DNA from: Desulfobacterales bacterium
GTDB lineage: Bacteria; Desulfobacterota; Desulfobacteria; Desulfobacterales; Desulfobacteraceae
DNA length: 13,164 nt
Direction: 5' to 3'
NCBI GenBank assembly: GCA_022361135.1
Contig: JAKSBM010000322.1
Coordinates: 1-13,164 of the forward strand
How positions within the stretch are numbered: position 1 is the stretch's first letter; every line of letters starts with the position of its first letter. The notes below the pieces were generated by a model, which did not search any database, had not been told where the DNA came from, and saw nothing but the letters and a program-made list of their open reading frames with translations. The translations under genes were made by a program, and so were the position numbers. Positions 1 through 7,578 of the stretch are shown piece after piece.

Positions 1-35
1 CCCCTAGCCTGGGTATCCCAAGGTAATTTGTACTG

Positions 36-50
36 GAATGCCTGGCATTC
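36..50. promoter_or_regulatory. Perfect 15-bp dyad upstream of the MFS gene (candidate operator)
   Basis: GAATGCC and GGCATTC are perfect inverted 7-bp arms around a single T. The dyad sits 8 bp before the GTCGTCG motif of the shared element. Its size and symmetry suit a dimeric regulator such as a TetR protein, but no binding partner can be read from the sequence. Confidence 0.45.
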
Positions 51-52
51 GG

Positions 53-100
53 TGTTCTGTCGTCGCAAATCATCTTGGCTGAAATATCCCATTGAATTCG
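53..100 (+). repeat. Shared upstream element, copy 1 (MFS gene)
   Basis: This block matches 2650-2697 without gaps. The invariant parts are GTCGTCG (59-65), AAATCA (67-72), TT (75-76), TGAAATAT (80-87) and a TT.A.TTCG-like tail to 100. The 21-bp offset between GTCGTCG and TGAAATAT is identical in both copies. Counted by eye, 31 of the 42 positions from 59 to 100 agree, with four more matches just upstream (53, 54, 56, 57). Both copies lie before a transporter gene, so a shared regulator site or shared 5' leader is likely. It could also be a remnant of a duplication. Confidence 0.6.
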
Positions 101-242
101 TTTTAAACCATGGATAGGTCCGGCCGTGGCCGGGCCGATCCAGGATGTGACCGGCCGATATACTCCGGTCATTTGTGTCCGGTTTCCGCGCCTTTTCCGG
201 GTGGAAGCCCTTCCCATAATTTCCATGCACAAGGATGAGAAG

Positions 243-1517
243 ATGAATCAGAAAGACACCGGCATTAACTGGCTCAACGTCATACTCCTGTCCCTCGGGG
301 CCGGGGTGGTTTACCTAATTCCCTACATGCGGGGCTCCTACTACGCACCCATGATGGAGGCCCTGAACATCACCAACACCCAGATGGGTGTGATCCAGGG
401 CTTCTTCGGCCTGCTCACCCTGGTCTGTTATTTCCCCGGGGGCTGGCTGGCCGACCGCTTTCCGGCCAACCAGATGTTGGCCGTTTCCATGGTGGGGCTG
501 GGTGTGGGGGGCTTTTATTTTGCCACCTTCCCCTCCTATCCCATGGTGGTGGCCCTCCATGTCTGGTTCGGCATTGCCTGTACCCTGACCTTCTGGGCTT
601 CCTTTGTTCGGGCCCAGCGGGCCTCGGCACCCCCGGATTCCCAGTCCAAGGTCTTCGGCTTTGTGGAATGCGGCCGACGGGTGGTTTCCATTGTGGTGGC
701 CATGGTGGGCTCCTGGCTTCTGGCCCGGGCCACCAATGATGTGGAAGGGTTCCGGTCGGCCCTCCTCCTTTACTCCGGTGCCGCCACCCTTTCCGGGGTG
801 CTGATTTTTTTCATGCTCAAGGAGGATTCCCGGTTTGTGAGCTCCGAAAAGAAGACCGTCAAGGAGATTGCCGACGGCATCCGCCTGGCCGTGAAGATCC
901 CGGCGGTGTGGATCATCGGCCTCATGATCATGACCATTTATTCCTCCTATCACACCCAGTATGTGACCACCCCCTATCTTACTTCCCTGGGGGGCCTCAC
1001 CGCCGGTGTGGCTGCGGCCATCGCCTCCATCCGGAACTACGGCATCGGTCCTATCGGTGCCTTCTTCGGTGGGATTTTGGGGGATAGGTATGCCCCCTCA
1101 ACTGTCATGATGTGGGGGGCGGCCGGTGTGGCCATAGTATCGGTGATCTTTTCCTTCATCGGGGCCTCCCCCTCCATTCTCTGGCTTCTGCTTCTGGTCC
1201 TCTTCATCTTCATGACCGCCCATTTTGGGGTGCGGGCTGTATTTTACGCCATGCTGGAAGAGGGCAAGGTGCCCATCCATGTTACCGGTGCGGCCACGGG
1301 TATTATTGCCACCCTGGCCTATGCCGGAGACTTTTACTGCCCCATTTATCAGGGCATGATTTTGGACAAGTTCCCGGGCCAGACCGGTTACAGCATCATC
1401 TTTGGCATTTCCGCGGCCTGGGCCGTGGCCACGGTGGTCCTGGCCATTGTCTTTAAACGGACCACGGCGGCCAAGGCATTGGATGCGGCGGCCAAGGAAG
1501 GCCGGACCGCAGAATAA
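243..1517 (+). CDS. MFS transporter
   Basis: A 424-residue inner-membrane secondary transporter of the major facilitator superfamily; the substrate is unknown. The protein is almost entirely hydrophobic and fits about 12 helices in two halves of six. The loop after helix 2 carries GGWLADRF (about residues 66-73), a form of the MFS loop 2-3 signature. A charged stretch near residue 200 (KEDSRFVSSEKKTVKE) marks the central cytoplasmic loop. The ATG at 243 was chosen because AAGGA (231-235) lies 7 bases before it; an in-frame ATG at 225 and GTG at 126 lack such a site. The gene ends before a strong terminator, so it is probably its own transcription unit. The TetR gene downstream may control it. 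Length and topology are normal for the family. Confidence 0.85.
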   Translation: MNQKDTGINWLNVILLSLGAGVVYLIPYMRGSYYAPMMEALNITNTQMGVIQGFFGLLTLVCYFPGGWLADRFPANQMLAVSMVGLGVGGFYFATFPSYPMVVALHVWFGIACTLTFWASFVRAQRASAPPDSQSKVFGFVECGRRVVSIVVAMVGSWLLARATNDVEGFRSALLLYSGAATLSGVLIFFMLKEDSRFVSSEKKTVKEIADGIRLAVKIPAVWIIGLMIMTIYSSYHTQYVTTPYLTSLGGLTAGVAAAIASIRNYGIGPIGAFFGGILGDRYAPSTVMMWGAAGVAIVSVIFSFIGASPSILWLLLLVLFIFMTAHFGVRAVFYAMLEEGKVPIHVTGAATGIIATLAYAGDFYCPIYQGMILDKFPGQTGYSIIFGISAAWAVATVVLAIVFKRTTAAKALDAAAKEGRTAE

Positions 1518-1879
1518 GAATACATGGACGTTCCCCCGGGGTTTCAGTTGAAGTGCCGGGGGACTTCCAATGCCCGGCATGGCCCGCCCCCGTTCAGGGC
1601 CGTGCCGGGTGCTTTTTATTAGAACACCTTGGACGGGGCCCTTCCCATTTCCTTCATCATCCTTCCATTATCAGCCCCATGCCGGCTTCGCCTCCGTGTT
1701 GGCCTGCCGGTTCCTTCTTCTTTCTACTTCCACGGGCCCGGCCGGGTCATTTGAAGGGGGAATCATGGGATTGTCCTGGGATTTCAGGGGGATTTCCAGG
1801 GTGGCATGGCCGATGCGGTTCTCCTTCATTCCCGCCCTTTTTCCTTGACCCCATGGGCAATCTTAGATAGGAACGGGCC
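1518..1879. other. Intergenic region between the MFS and TetR genes
   Basis: The first 100 bases hold the terminator described separately. From about 1620 to 1865 only pyrimidine-rich sequence and GGGATTTC-like near repeats (around 1765-1800) are visible. Open frames in the region (for example 1570-1848) give Pro/Trp/Phe-rich, low-complexity peptides without family features and were not accepted. No clear -35/-10 pair for the TetR gene was found, although its promoter should lie here because the terminator separates it from the MFS gene. Confidence 0.5.
1573..1617 (+). terminator. Intrinsic terminator of the MFS gene
   Basis: CCCGGCATGGCCC (1573-1585) pairs with GGGCCGTGCCGGG (1597-1609): 13 bp with one U-G wobble and an 11-base loop, followed by TGC and then TTTTT (1613-1617). 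It lies 55 bases after the MFS stop codon. A second GC-rich inverted repeat, CCCCCGG/CCGGGGG (about 1531-1561), precedes it without a T-run. Confidence 0.85.
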
Positions 1880-2566
1880 ATGAAAAAATTCCAAGATTTT
1901 CCCCTTCGGGAACGGAAACAGTCCAAAACACGTATCGCCATCCACATGGCTGCCATGGAACTCATGCAGGAGCATCTGCTAAAGGAGATTAAGGTGGAGG
2001 ACATCTGCCGGGTGGTGGATATCTCCCGGGGAACCTTTTTCAGCTATTTCACCCGGAAGGCCGACCTCATCGTCTATGCCATCCGCCTCTGGAGCATCGG
2101 GGAGGGGTGGCATTACAGCCAGCTTCCGGAATCCGAGAAGGGACTGGCCCATATCCGGCGTCTTTTCCATGATCTGGCCGACAAGGCCGCTGCCCATCCC
2201 AATGTCCACACGGAGATCTTGGCCCTGAGGGCCTTTCATCCCAAGGTGATTCGTCGCATGAACGAAGGCTCCCTCCAGGTGATTTCCGAGGCCGACCGAC
2301 TCTATTATTACCCGGATAAACCCGGCATTGAGACCATCCCCGAGGGCACCATTGTCACCTATTTTAAAAAGAATCTTCTGGTGGCCATTGAGGAGGGGGA
2401 ATTGCCCCCCGGCACCCCCGTGGACCAGACCCTCATCGGCCTCTCCGGCCTCCTCTACGGCACCCTCAATGCCGCCTTGGGTAGTGATAGCCTCCAGGAA
2501 CTTCACGGGGAATACGACCGGCAATTGGAAGTGCTCTGGGCGGGGATCCGTTCGGTTTTCAGCTGA
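1880..2566 (+). CDS. TetR-family transcriptional regulator
   Basis: A 228-residue DNA-binding regulator. The N-terminal helix-turn-helix domain covers about residues 15-65; the typical pattern is visible as IKVEDICRVVDISRGTFFSYF (split: IKVEDICRVV at 37-46, then DISRGTFFSYF at 47-57) followed by TRKADLIVYA. Residues 70-228 form the expected variable helical ligand-binding and dimer domain, which gives no clue to the ligand. AGGAA (1869-1873) lies 6 bases before the ATG at 1880. The gene lies between two transporter genes and reads in the same direction as both, so repression of one or both transporters is a reasonable inference. Dyads that could be its operator occur at 36-50, 2639-2653 and 2740-2753, but they differ in sequence. 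Length is normal to slightly long for the family. Confidence 0.85.
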   Translation: MKKFQDFPLRERKQSKTRIAIHMAAMELMQEHLLKEIKVEDICRVVDISRGTFFSYFTRKADLIVYAIRLWSIGEGWHYSQLPESEKGLAHIRRLFHDLADKAAAHPNVHTEILALRAFHPKVIRRMNEGSLQVISEADRLYYYPDKPGIETIPEGTIVTYFKKNLLVAIEEGELPPGTPVDQTLIGLSGLLYGTLNAALGSDSLQELHGEYDRQLEVLWAGIRSVFS

Positions 2567-2595
2567 TTCTTAAGCCGGATATTCCATGACCGTTT

Positions 2596-2623
2596 GCACC
2601 GGACGGTTGGAACGGTTCGGTGC
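2596..2623 (+). terminator. Hairpin after the TetR gene (possible terminator)
   Basis: GCACCGGACGGTT (2596-2608) and AACGGTTCGGTGC (2611-2623) form an inverted repeat of 13 positions around GG, with one G-G mismatch and one G-T wobble. It starts 30 bases after the TetR stop. No T-run follows, so it is not a classic intrinsic terminator; it could be a Rho-type or mRNA-stabilising hairpin, or a DNA operator. Confidence 0.4.
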
Positions 2624-2638
2624 TGGGGCCATTCCCAT

Positions 2639-2653
2639 ACCATTGTCCATGGT
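2639..2653. promoter_or_regulatory. 15-bp dyad beside shared element copy 2
   Basis: ACCAT (2639-2643) and ATGGT (2649-2653) are inverted arms around TGTCC. It lies 2 bp before GTCGTCG of the shared element. The MFS copy also has a 15-bp dyad just upstream, but of different sequence, so the parallel in position may be chance. Confidence 0.3.
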
Positions 2654-2697
2654 CCGTCGTCGTAAATCAGATTTTGTGAAATATCGGGTTAATTTCG
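2650..2697 (+). repeat. Shared upstream element, copy 2 (GltS-like gene)
   Basis: Matches 53-100 in register. GTCGTCG is at 2656-2662, AAATCA at 2664-2669, TGAAATAT at 2677-2684, and the tail runs to TTTCG at 2697. It lies about 160 bp before the permease start codon; copy 1 lies about 145 bp before the MFS start codon. Similar distance and same orientation to a transporter gene support a shared regulatory role. Confidence 0.6.
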
Positions 2698-2739
2698 GGC
2701 CGTATTTTGTCGTGGCGTCGGGTGCTGCTTCTTAAAAAA

Positions 2740-2773
2740 TGAACTTGAGTTCAAAATTTTATTTGACTTAAAT
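2740..2773 (+). promoter_or_regulatory. Candidate promoter of the permease-amidohydrolase operon with overlapping dyad
   Basis: TTGAGT (2745-2750), a 17-base spacer and TTAAAT (2768-2773) give a fair sigma-70 promoter (4 of 6 matches in each hexamer). The dyad TGAACT-TG-AGTTCA (2740-2753), with perfect 6-bp arms, covers the -35 hexamer, a position where a bound repressor would block polymerase. An alternative pair, TTGACT (2763-2768) with TACCCA (2786-2791), has a weaker -10. The region is a local AT-rich island in GC-rich surroundings. Confidence 0.5.
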
Positions 2774-2855
2774 TTTCTGCTGGGATACCCATTTGACCGT
2801 ATGAATCGGTAGGCGGCGGTTGAAATTCAATTTTCTTTTGAAAGTGGAGTGTCAA

Positions 2856-4241
2856 ATGGAACAGAGCTTTATGCCCTTCGTGGGAAGTTTCTTGTGGATG
2901 TCGGTTCTTTTGTTGGTGGGCGCCTTTCTCCGGGCCCGGATCCGTTTTTTTCAACGTTTTCTTTTTCCCTCGGCCATCATTGCCGGGTTGCTGGGGTTCA
3001 TTCTCATGTCCCTGGGCTGGGTGGGGTTGCCCATGGGGGGGCAATGGGAGGCCATCTCTCCCAAAACCTTCACCCTGATCACCACCCATCTTTTTGCCTT
3101 TGGCTTCGTGGGCATCGGTCTCATGTCCGGGGACAGCGGCCAGGCCGGGAATGGTAAGAAAATTCTCAAGGGCGCCATCTGGATGACCCTGGTTTTTGAG
3201 GGCATGCTCTTCCTCCAGTCCGTGGTGGGCACCCTGGTCATGCTGGGCTGGGAAAGCTTCACCGGCCAGGGACTCACCTCTGCCGTGGGGATCCTGACCG
3301 GCCATGGATTTACCCAGGGGCCGGGCCAGACCCTGGCCATTGCTGCGGGCTGGGAGAAAATGGGGTTGGAGGATTGTGTGAGCATGGGCCTGGCCTTTGC
3401 CGCCGTGGGCTTTTTCGTGGCCGCCCTGGTGGGGGTTCCCGTTGCCAATTGGGGAATCCGCAAGGGGTTTGCCACCGGGGATTATAAAGCCATGACCCCC
3501 ACCTTCCTTGCCGGAATGGAACCGGTGGACAATCGCCCCACGGGCCTGTCCAACGTTACCCACAATTCCAATGTGGATTCCCTTTCATTTCACCTGGCCA
3601 TCATGGGGATGGTTTATCTTCTGGGCTACGGTCTCAGCTATCTCTTCCGCTATTATATTTTCCCCAAGGCCCTTTGGGGGGCGACCTTTGGCTTTCTTTT
3701 CGCCTGGGGACTGATCATGGCCATTGTGTTTCGCAAGGTGTTGAACCGCATGGGGGGGAAAAAACTTTTGGATGAAAACAGCCTGCGTCGTCTCACCGGT
3801 GTCACCGTGGATTTCATGGTGATTTCCGTGATGATGGCCGTCCAGATCCAAACCCTGCAAAAGTATTTGATTCCCTTTTTGATCATCACTCTTTTGGTCA
3901 CGGTACTCACCGTGGGCATCATTGTTTTCCTGGGTCGCCGGGTGGGCTGCTTCGGCCTGGAACGGACCCTGGTCATGCTGGGGTATTGTACGGGCACCGG
4001 TGCTTCCGGCCTCCTGCTCCTGCGTTTGGTGGATCCGGATTTCAAAACCACGGCGGCGGTGGAAACCGGGTTGATGAATCTATTCGCCCTCCTATCCCTG
4101 CCCCTGATTCTGTTGGTTTTCCTCATGCCCCAGTACGGGCTGCTTTTTCTTTTAACGTTGGAATCGGCTATGGCCCTGGTGGTCTTTGTGACCCTGTATA
4201 TCCTCCATCGGGTGGGATATTTCGGTCCCCGTCAATATTAA
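2856..4241 (+). CDS. GltS-like sodium-coupled permease (sodium/glutamate symporter superfamily)
   Basis: A 461-residue integral membrane protein with about ten or more helices. The N-terminal FLFPSAIIAGLLGF (36-49) resembles the start of GltS proteins. Two glycine-rich blocks, one per half (GILTGHGFTQGPGQ at 145-158 and MLGYCTGTGASGL at 374-386), sit where GltS has its two re-entrant pore loops. Sodium-driven uptake of an organic anion across the inner membrane is therefore likely, though the substrate need not be glutamate. The protein is longer than classical GltS (about 400 residues), with a loop near 200-245. ATG 2856 was chosen for GTGGAG shortly upstream; a TTG at 2820 would add 12 residues with no evident site. 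It is followed, after a two-base gap and a strong Shine-Dalgarno sequence, by an amidohydrolase gene, so its substrate is probably the amidohydrolase substrate. Confidence 0.75.
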   Translation: MEQSFMPFVGSFLWMSVLLLVGAFLRARIRFFQRFLFPSAIIAGLLGFILMSLGWVGLPMGGQWEAISPKTFTLITTHLFAFGFVGIGLMSGDSGQAGNGKKILKGAIWMTLVFEGMLFLQSVVGTLVMLGWESFTGQGLTSAVGILTGHGFTQGPGQTLAIAAGWEKMGLEDCVSMGLAFAAVGFFVAALVGVPVANWGIRKGFATGDYKAMTPTFLAGMEPVDNRPTGLSNVTHNSNVDSLSFHLAIMGMVYLLGYGLSYLFRYYIFPKALWGATFGFLFAWGLIMAIVFRKVLNRMGGKKLLDENSLRRLTGVTVDFMVISVMMAVQIQTLQKYLIPFLIITLLVTVLTVGIIVFLGRRVGCFGLERTLVMLGYCTGTGASGLLLLRLVDPDFKTTAAVETGLMNLFALLSLPLILLVFLMPQYGLLFLLTLESAMALVVFVTLYILHRVGYFGPRQY

Positions 4242-4257
4242 AAAAGGAGGTGTGTGC

Positions 4258-5868
4258 ATGGATAAAACCATCTATATCAATGGGAATGTGATCACCGTTG
4301 ACCCGGATTGCGAGCAGGCCCGGGCATTTGGTGTCCTTGGCGACCGATTTGCCGTGGTGGGGGATGTGGACCAGGTCCGAAACTGGGGCGGTGATAATGC
4401 CCGGGTGGTGGATCTCAAGGGAAAGACGGTGTTGCCCGGTTTCATCGAGGGCCACAACCATCTGTCCTATTACAGCCTCCGCATGGACCATGCCGATTGT
4501 TCCACCCCGCCCAATTCCCGGATCAGCCAGGTGTTGGACCGGCTCCGGGCCGGGGTGGAAGAGAGCCCGGAGGACGGCTGGGTCTTTGGCTGGGGATTCG
4601 ACGATACCCTGATTGAAGACCGCCGTCATATGACCCGGGATGAATTGGATGACATTTCCCAGGGCCGTTTTCTGGTGGTCACCCACACCTCGGGCCACCT
4701 GGCCTATGTGAATTCAAAGGTGTTGGAAGTCATGGGGGTGGACGAAGATACCCCCAATCCCGAAGGGGGCGAATACTACCGGGATTCCTCGGGCCGCCTC
4801 AACGGTCTGCTCAGCGAAACCGCACTCTATCCCCTCATGGGCCTCATTCCCAAACCCGGTTCCCAGGAGATCAAACCCCTGCTGGCCCGGGCCGTTGCCC
4901 AGGCCAATGCCAAGGGGGTGACCTCCATCCACGACGCCGCCATCGGCATGGAAGGGGCCGGGGGGGAAATTGTGAAGGCCTACCATGAATTGGCCCGGGA
5001 GGGGGGCCTCCACCTGCGGGCCTATTTAACCCTGCTGTCGGACCATTACGATGCCTACCTGCCCCTGGGGCTGGGATCGGGATTTGGTTCGGACCGGGTC
5101 CGGCTGGGATCGGTGAAACTCCTCCAGGACGGATCCATCCAGGGCCATACGGGATGGCTCTCCCAACCCTACCACGATCGGCAAGGGGAGGGGGATGTGA
5201 GCCAACCCATCCTGTCCCAGGAAGAGTTGGATCGGAAGGTGGCCCACTACCACGGCCAGGGGCTCCAGGTGGCGATCCACGGCAATGGGGATGCGGCCAT
5301 TGAAAGCATTATTCTGGCCGTGGAACGGGCCCAGGCCCAATGTCCCCGCAAGGATCCCCGCCATCTGCTCATCCATTGCCAGACCGTGCGGGAGGACCAG
5401 ATTCCGAGGTTGAAGGCCGCCGGGATCATGCCCAGCTATTTCATCGGCCATGTCTATTATTGGGGGGACCGCCACCGGGACATCTTCCTGGGACCTGAGC
5501 GGGCCGCCCGCATCAGTCCTTTGAAATCCTCCCTGGACCAGGGGGTGGAATTCAGCCTCCACACGGATCTGCCCATTACCCCCATGGATCCCATGGTCAT
5601 GCTCCATGCCGCCGTGAATCGGCATACCCGGGAGGGCCAGGTTCTGGGGGCGGACCAGAGGATCTCACCCATGGACGCCATCCGGGGCATCACCCTCTGG
5701 GCGGCGGCCACCAGTTTTGAGGAAGGAATTAAGGGTTCCATCAGTCCGGGGAAGTTGGCCGATTGGGTTGTGCTTTCGGACAATCCCCTGGAGGTGGCCC
5801 CGGAAACTTTGAACCAACTTGAAGTATTGGAAACCGTCGTGGGCGGTGAAATTGTTTATACGGCCTAG
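4258..5868 (+). CDS. Amidohydrolase, YtcJ-like (amidohydrolase family 3)
   Basis: A 536-residue metal-dependent hydrolase of the amidohydrolase superfamily; the reaction is probably cleavage of an amide or related C-N bond in the cytoplasm. It has no signal peptide. Visible elements: N-terminal beta-sandwich strand TIYINGNVITVDP (4-16); metal-site HNH at 66-68 in LPGFIEGHNHL; Lys287 in VKLLQDGSIQG; His341 in AIHGNGDAAIES; His373 in LIHCQ; Asp437 in SLHTDLP; and the C-terminal GSISPGKLADWVVL (493-506) that closes the composite domain. All expected active-site residues are present. AAGGAGG (4244-4250) lies 7 bases before the ATG at 4258; a GTG at 4252 overlaps too closely with that site. It is a diverged paralogue of the next gene. 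YtcJ-family members act on varied substrates, so none is assigned. Confidence 0.85.
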   Translation: MDKTIYINGNVITVDPDCEQARAFGVLGDRFAVVGDVDQVRNWGGDNARVVDLKGKTVLPGFIEGHNHLSYYSLRMDHADCSTPPNSRISQVLDRLRAGVEESPEDGWVFGWGFDDTLIEDRRHMTRDELDDISQGRFLVVTHTSGHLAYVNSKVLEVMGVDEDTPNPEGGEYYRDSSGRLNGLLSETALYPLMGLIPKPGSQEIKPLLARAVAQANAKGVTSIHDAAIGMEGAGGEIVKAYHELAREGGLHLRAYLTLLSDHYDAYLPLGLGSGFGSDRVRLGSVKLLQDGSIQGHTGWLSQPYHDRQGEGDVSQPILSQEELDRKVAHYHGQGLQVAIHGNGDAAIESIILAVERAQAQCPRKDPRHLLIHCQTVREDQIPRLKAAGIMPSYFIGHVYYWGDRHRDIFLGPERAARISPLKSSLDQGVEFSLHTDLPITPMDPMVMLHAAVNRHTREGQVLGADQRISPMDAIRGITLWAAATSFEEGIKGSISPGKLADWVVLSDNPLEVAPETLNQLEVLETVVGGEIVYTA

Positions 5869-5876
5869 GAGAAAAC

Positions 5877-7535
5877 ATGGACAGACCCGTTATTTACCCG
5901 GCAAAAAAGATTATTACCCAATATGCGGAACAGCCCGTTGCCCACGGGGTGGCCGTCCACCAGGGACGGATCCTGGGGGTGGGGGATCCCGAAGATCTCA
6001 GGTGGGCCATTGGGGTGTCGGCCCTGCCGGCACCGGAGGTGGATACCTGTTTTTCCGATAAAATCCTCATGCCCGGCATTGTGGATGCCCACACCCATGT
6101 GGAAGTCCAGGCCCTGATCTACGGAGGGGAGTCCGTGGCCCAGATTCCCTGGCCCGATCCCGCAGGTGGATTTTTCCCGGTCTATCCCAGCCAGGCCGAT
6201 GTCCTGGACCGGCTCACCCAATTGGACCGGGAACTGCCCCCGGATGTGCCCATCTTTGCCGTGGCCTACGACGACAACAAGGTGGGGGAATTGTCCCTTG
6301 AACTCCTGGATCAGGTTTCCCACAGTCGGCCCATCCTGGTGTCCAATCTGGTCTTCCACCGGTTCTGGGCCAATACGGCCCTGCTGGACCAGGCGGGCAT
6401 CCTGGGACAGGAGCCCCTGCCCGCCGGTGTCCAGGCCGACGACCGGGGCCGGCCCACCGGCACCCTCATTGAAACTCCGGGGCTTATGGCCGTGGTGCCT
6501 GCATTGCCCAAACTTTTGGAAAACTTGGGGGAAAAGGTGGCCCGCATCATGCCCCTGTTCATCCGGGCCGGGAACACCACGGTCTGCGATGCCGCCTTTG
6601 GCAGTTTCGGCCTGGGCATTTCATTGGATCTTTTTGGCGCCTTCCTGGATGCGAATCCCGTGGGGCTGCGTATCATGGGGTTGCCCTGGGCTGCCCATGC
6701 CATGAAGCAGGGTACGGGCCCCGAGGCCTTCATTGAAGCGGTCCGGGCGGCGTCTTCCCATGAGCGGAACCGGCTGCGCATGGGGGCGGTGAAACTTTAC
6801 ACCGATGGCTCCCTGATTTCCCGCACCGCCCCGGCCTCCTGGCCCGGCTATTGGGACGGTTCACCCTCAGGGGAAATGGCCCTGGGGCCGGATGCGCTGG
6901 GCCAATGGATCATGGCCCTGCACCGGGAGGGAATTCCCACGGTGACCCACACCAATACGGACCAGGGCTGTCAAATGGTTCTGGACGCTGTGGAAGCGGC
7001 CCAGGCCCGGTGCTTCCGGCCGGACATCCGCCACCGCATGGACCATTGTTACACCATCACCGAATCCCAATTGCGCCGGGCCAAGGCCCTGGGGGTGGCG
7101 GTTCAATTTTTTACCCCCCAGATCTATTATTACGGGGAAACCCACCTGGCCCGGCTGGGCCCGGACCGGGCCCGGGATCTGACCCCGGTGGGCACGGCCC
7201 GGCGACTGGGGGTTTCCTGGGGATTTCACAACGATCCCCCGGGTACGCCCCAACTTCCCTGGGTGGGGGCGGATTCCGTGGTCAACCGCCGGACCGACCA
7301 TGGAAATATCTGCCTGGGGGAACACCATCGCGTGACCGTGGAGGAAGCCCTCCATGCCATGACCCTGGAGGCGGCCTGGCAGCTCCACCTGGACCATGAA
7401 ATCGGATCCATCCAGGCGGGAAAAAAGGCGGATTTCTGCGTGTTGGAGGCCGATCCCCTGGAGATGGACCCGTTGACACTCCGGGATATGCCGGTCTGGG
7501 GCACGGTGTTCGGGGGTAAGATCCAGCCGGCATGA
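5877..7535 (+). CDS. Second amidohydrolase, YtcJ-like, paralogue of the preceding gene
   Basis: A 552-residue member of the same family. Elements: LMPGIVDAHTHVE with His72 and His74; Lys306 in AVKLYTDGSLIS; His358 in TVTHTNTDQGC; His390 in HRMDHCYT; Asp453 in FHNDPPG; and the closing GSIQAGKKADFCVLEADPL (510-528). The metal-site residues match those of its neighbour, but the residues around them differ (THTNTDQ against IHGNGDA, FHNDPPG against LHTDLPI), which suggests a different substrate or a later step. The start is firm: the AGGAG at 5867-5871 shares bases with the stop codon of the previous gene, only 8 bases before this ATG, so translation is probably coupled. Similarity and order point to an old tandem duplication. 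No terminator was seen after the stop. Confidence 0.85.
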   Translation: MDRPVIYPAKKIITQYAEQPVAHGVAVHQGRILGVGDPEDLRWAIGVSALPAPEVDTCFSDKILMPGIVDAHTHVEVQALIYGGESVAQIPWPDPAGGFFPVYPSQADVLDRLTQLDRELPPDVPIFAVAYDDNKVGELSLELLDQVSHSRPILVSNLVFHRFWANTALLDQAGILGQEPLPAGVQADDRGRPTGTLIETPGLMAVVPALPKLLENLGEKVARIMPLFIRAGNTTVCDAAFGSFGLGISLDLFGAFLDANPVGLRIMGLPWAAHAMKQGTGPEAFIEAVRAASSHERNRLRMGAVKLYTDGSLISRTAPASWPGYWDGSPSGEMALGPDALGQWIMALHREGIPTVTHTNTDQGCQMVLDAVEAAQARCFRPDIRHRMDHCYTITESQLRRAKALGVAVQFFTPQIYYYGETHLARLGPDRARDLTPVGTARRLGVSWGFHNDPPGTPQLPWVGADSVVNRRTDHGNICLGEHHRVTVEEALHAMTLEAAWQLHLDHEIGSIQAGKKADFCVLEADPLEMDPLTLRDMPVWGTVFGGKIQPA

Positions 7536-7578
7536 GGAAGTGAGCTGAATTTGGGGGGGGAGGGTATCCTGACTTGAC

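Larger units (their letters stand above)
1..242. other. Upstream region of the MFS gene, no gene seen
   Basis: No convincing coding sequence is visible. The region holds a perfect 15-bp dyad (36-50), one copy of a sequence element shared with the region upstream of the GltS-like gene (53-100), and a GC-rich dyad at 117-136 with arms CCGGCC/GGCCGG around GT. Two similar blocks, GGGCCGAT (132-139) and CCGGCCGAT (151-159), follow. A GTG at 126 opens the MFS frame early, but it has no ribosome binding site and the added residues do not look like part of an MFS protein. No good sigma-70 promoter could be chosen with confidence. Confidence 0.6.

Noticed and set aside
44..60. Sigma-54 promoter (TGGCATTC near the MFS gene)
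   Set aside because: The -24 part is only partial and there is no GC element at the required 10-bp distance.
126..242. N-terminal extension of the MFS protein from GTG 126
   Set aside because: No ribosome binding site, and the added residues do not fit an MFS N-terminus, while ATG 243 has a good site.
315..953. A 212-codon minus-strand frame inside the MFS gene
   Set aside because: Gly/His-rich composition typical of an antisense shadow of GC-rich code; the sense strand encodes a clear membrane transporter.
1553..1870. Two overlapping plus-strand open frames between the MFS and TetR genes
   Set aside because: They run through the MFS terminator, encode Pro/Trp/Phe-rich low-complexity peptides and have no ribosome binding site.
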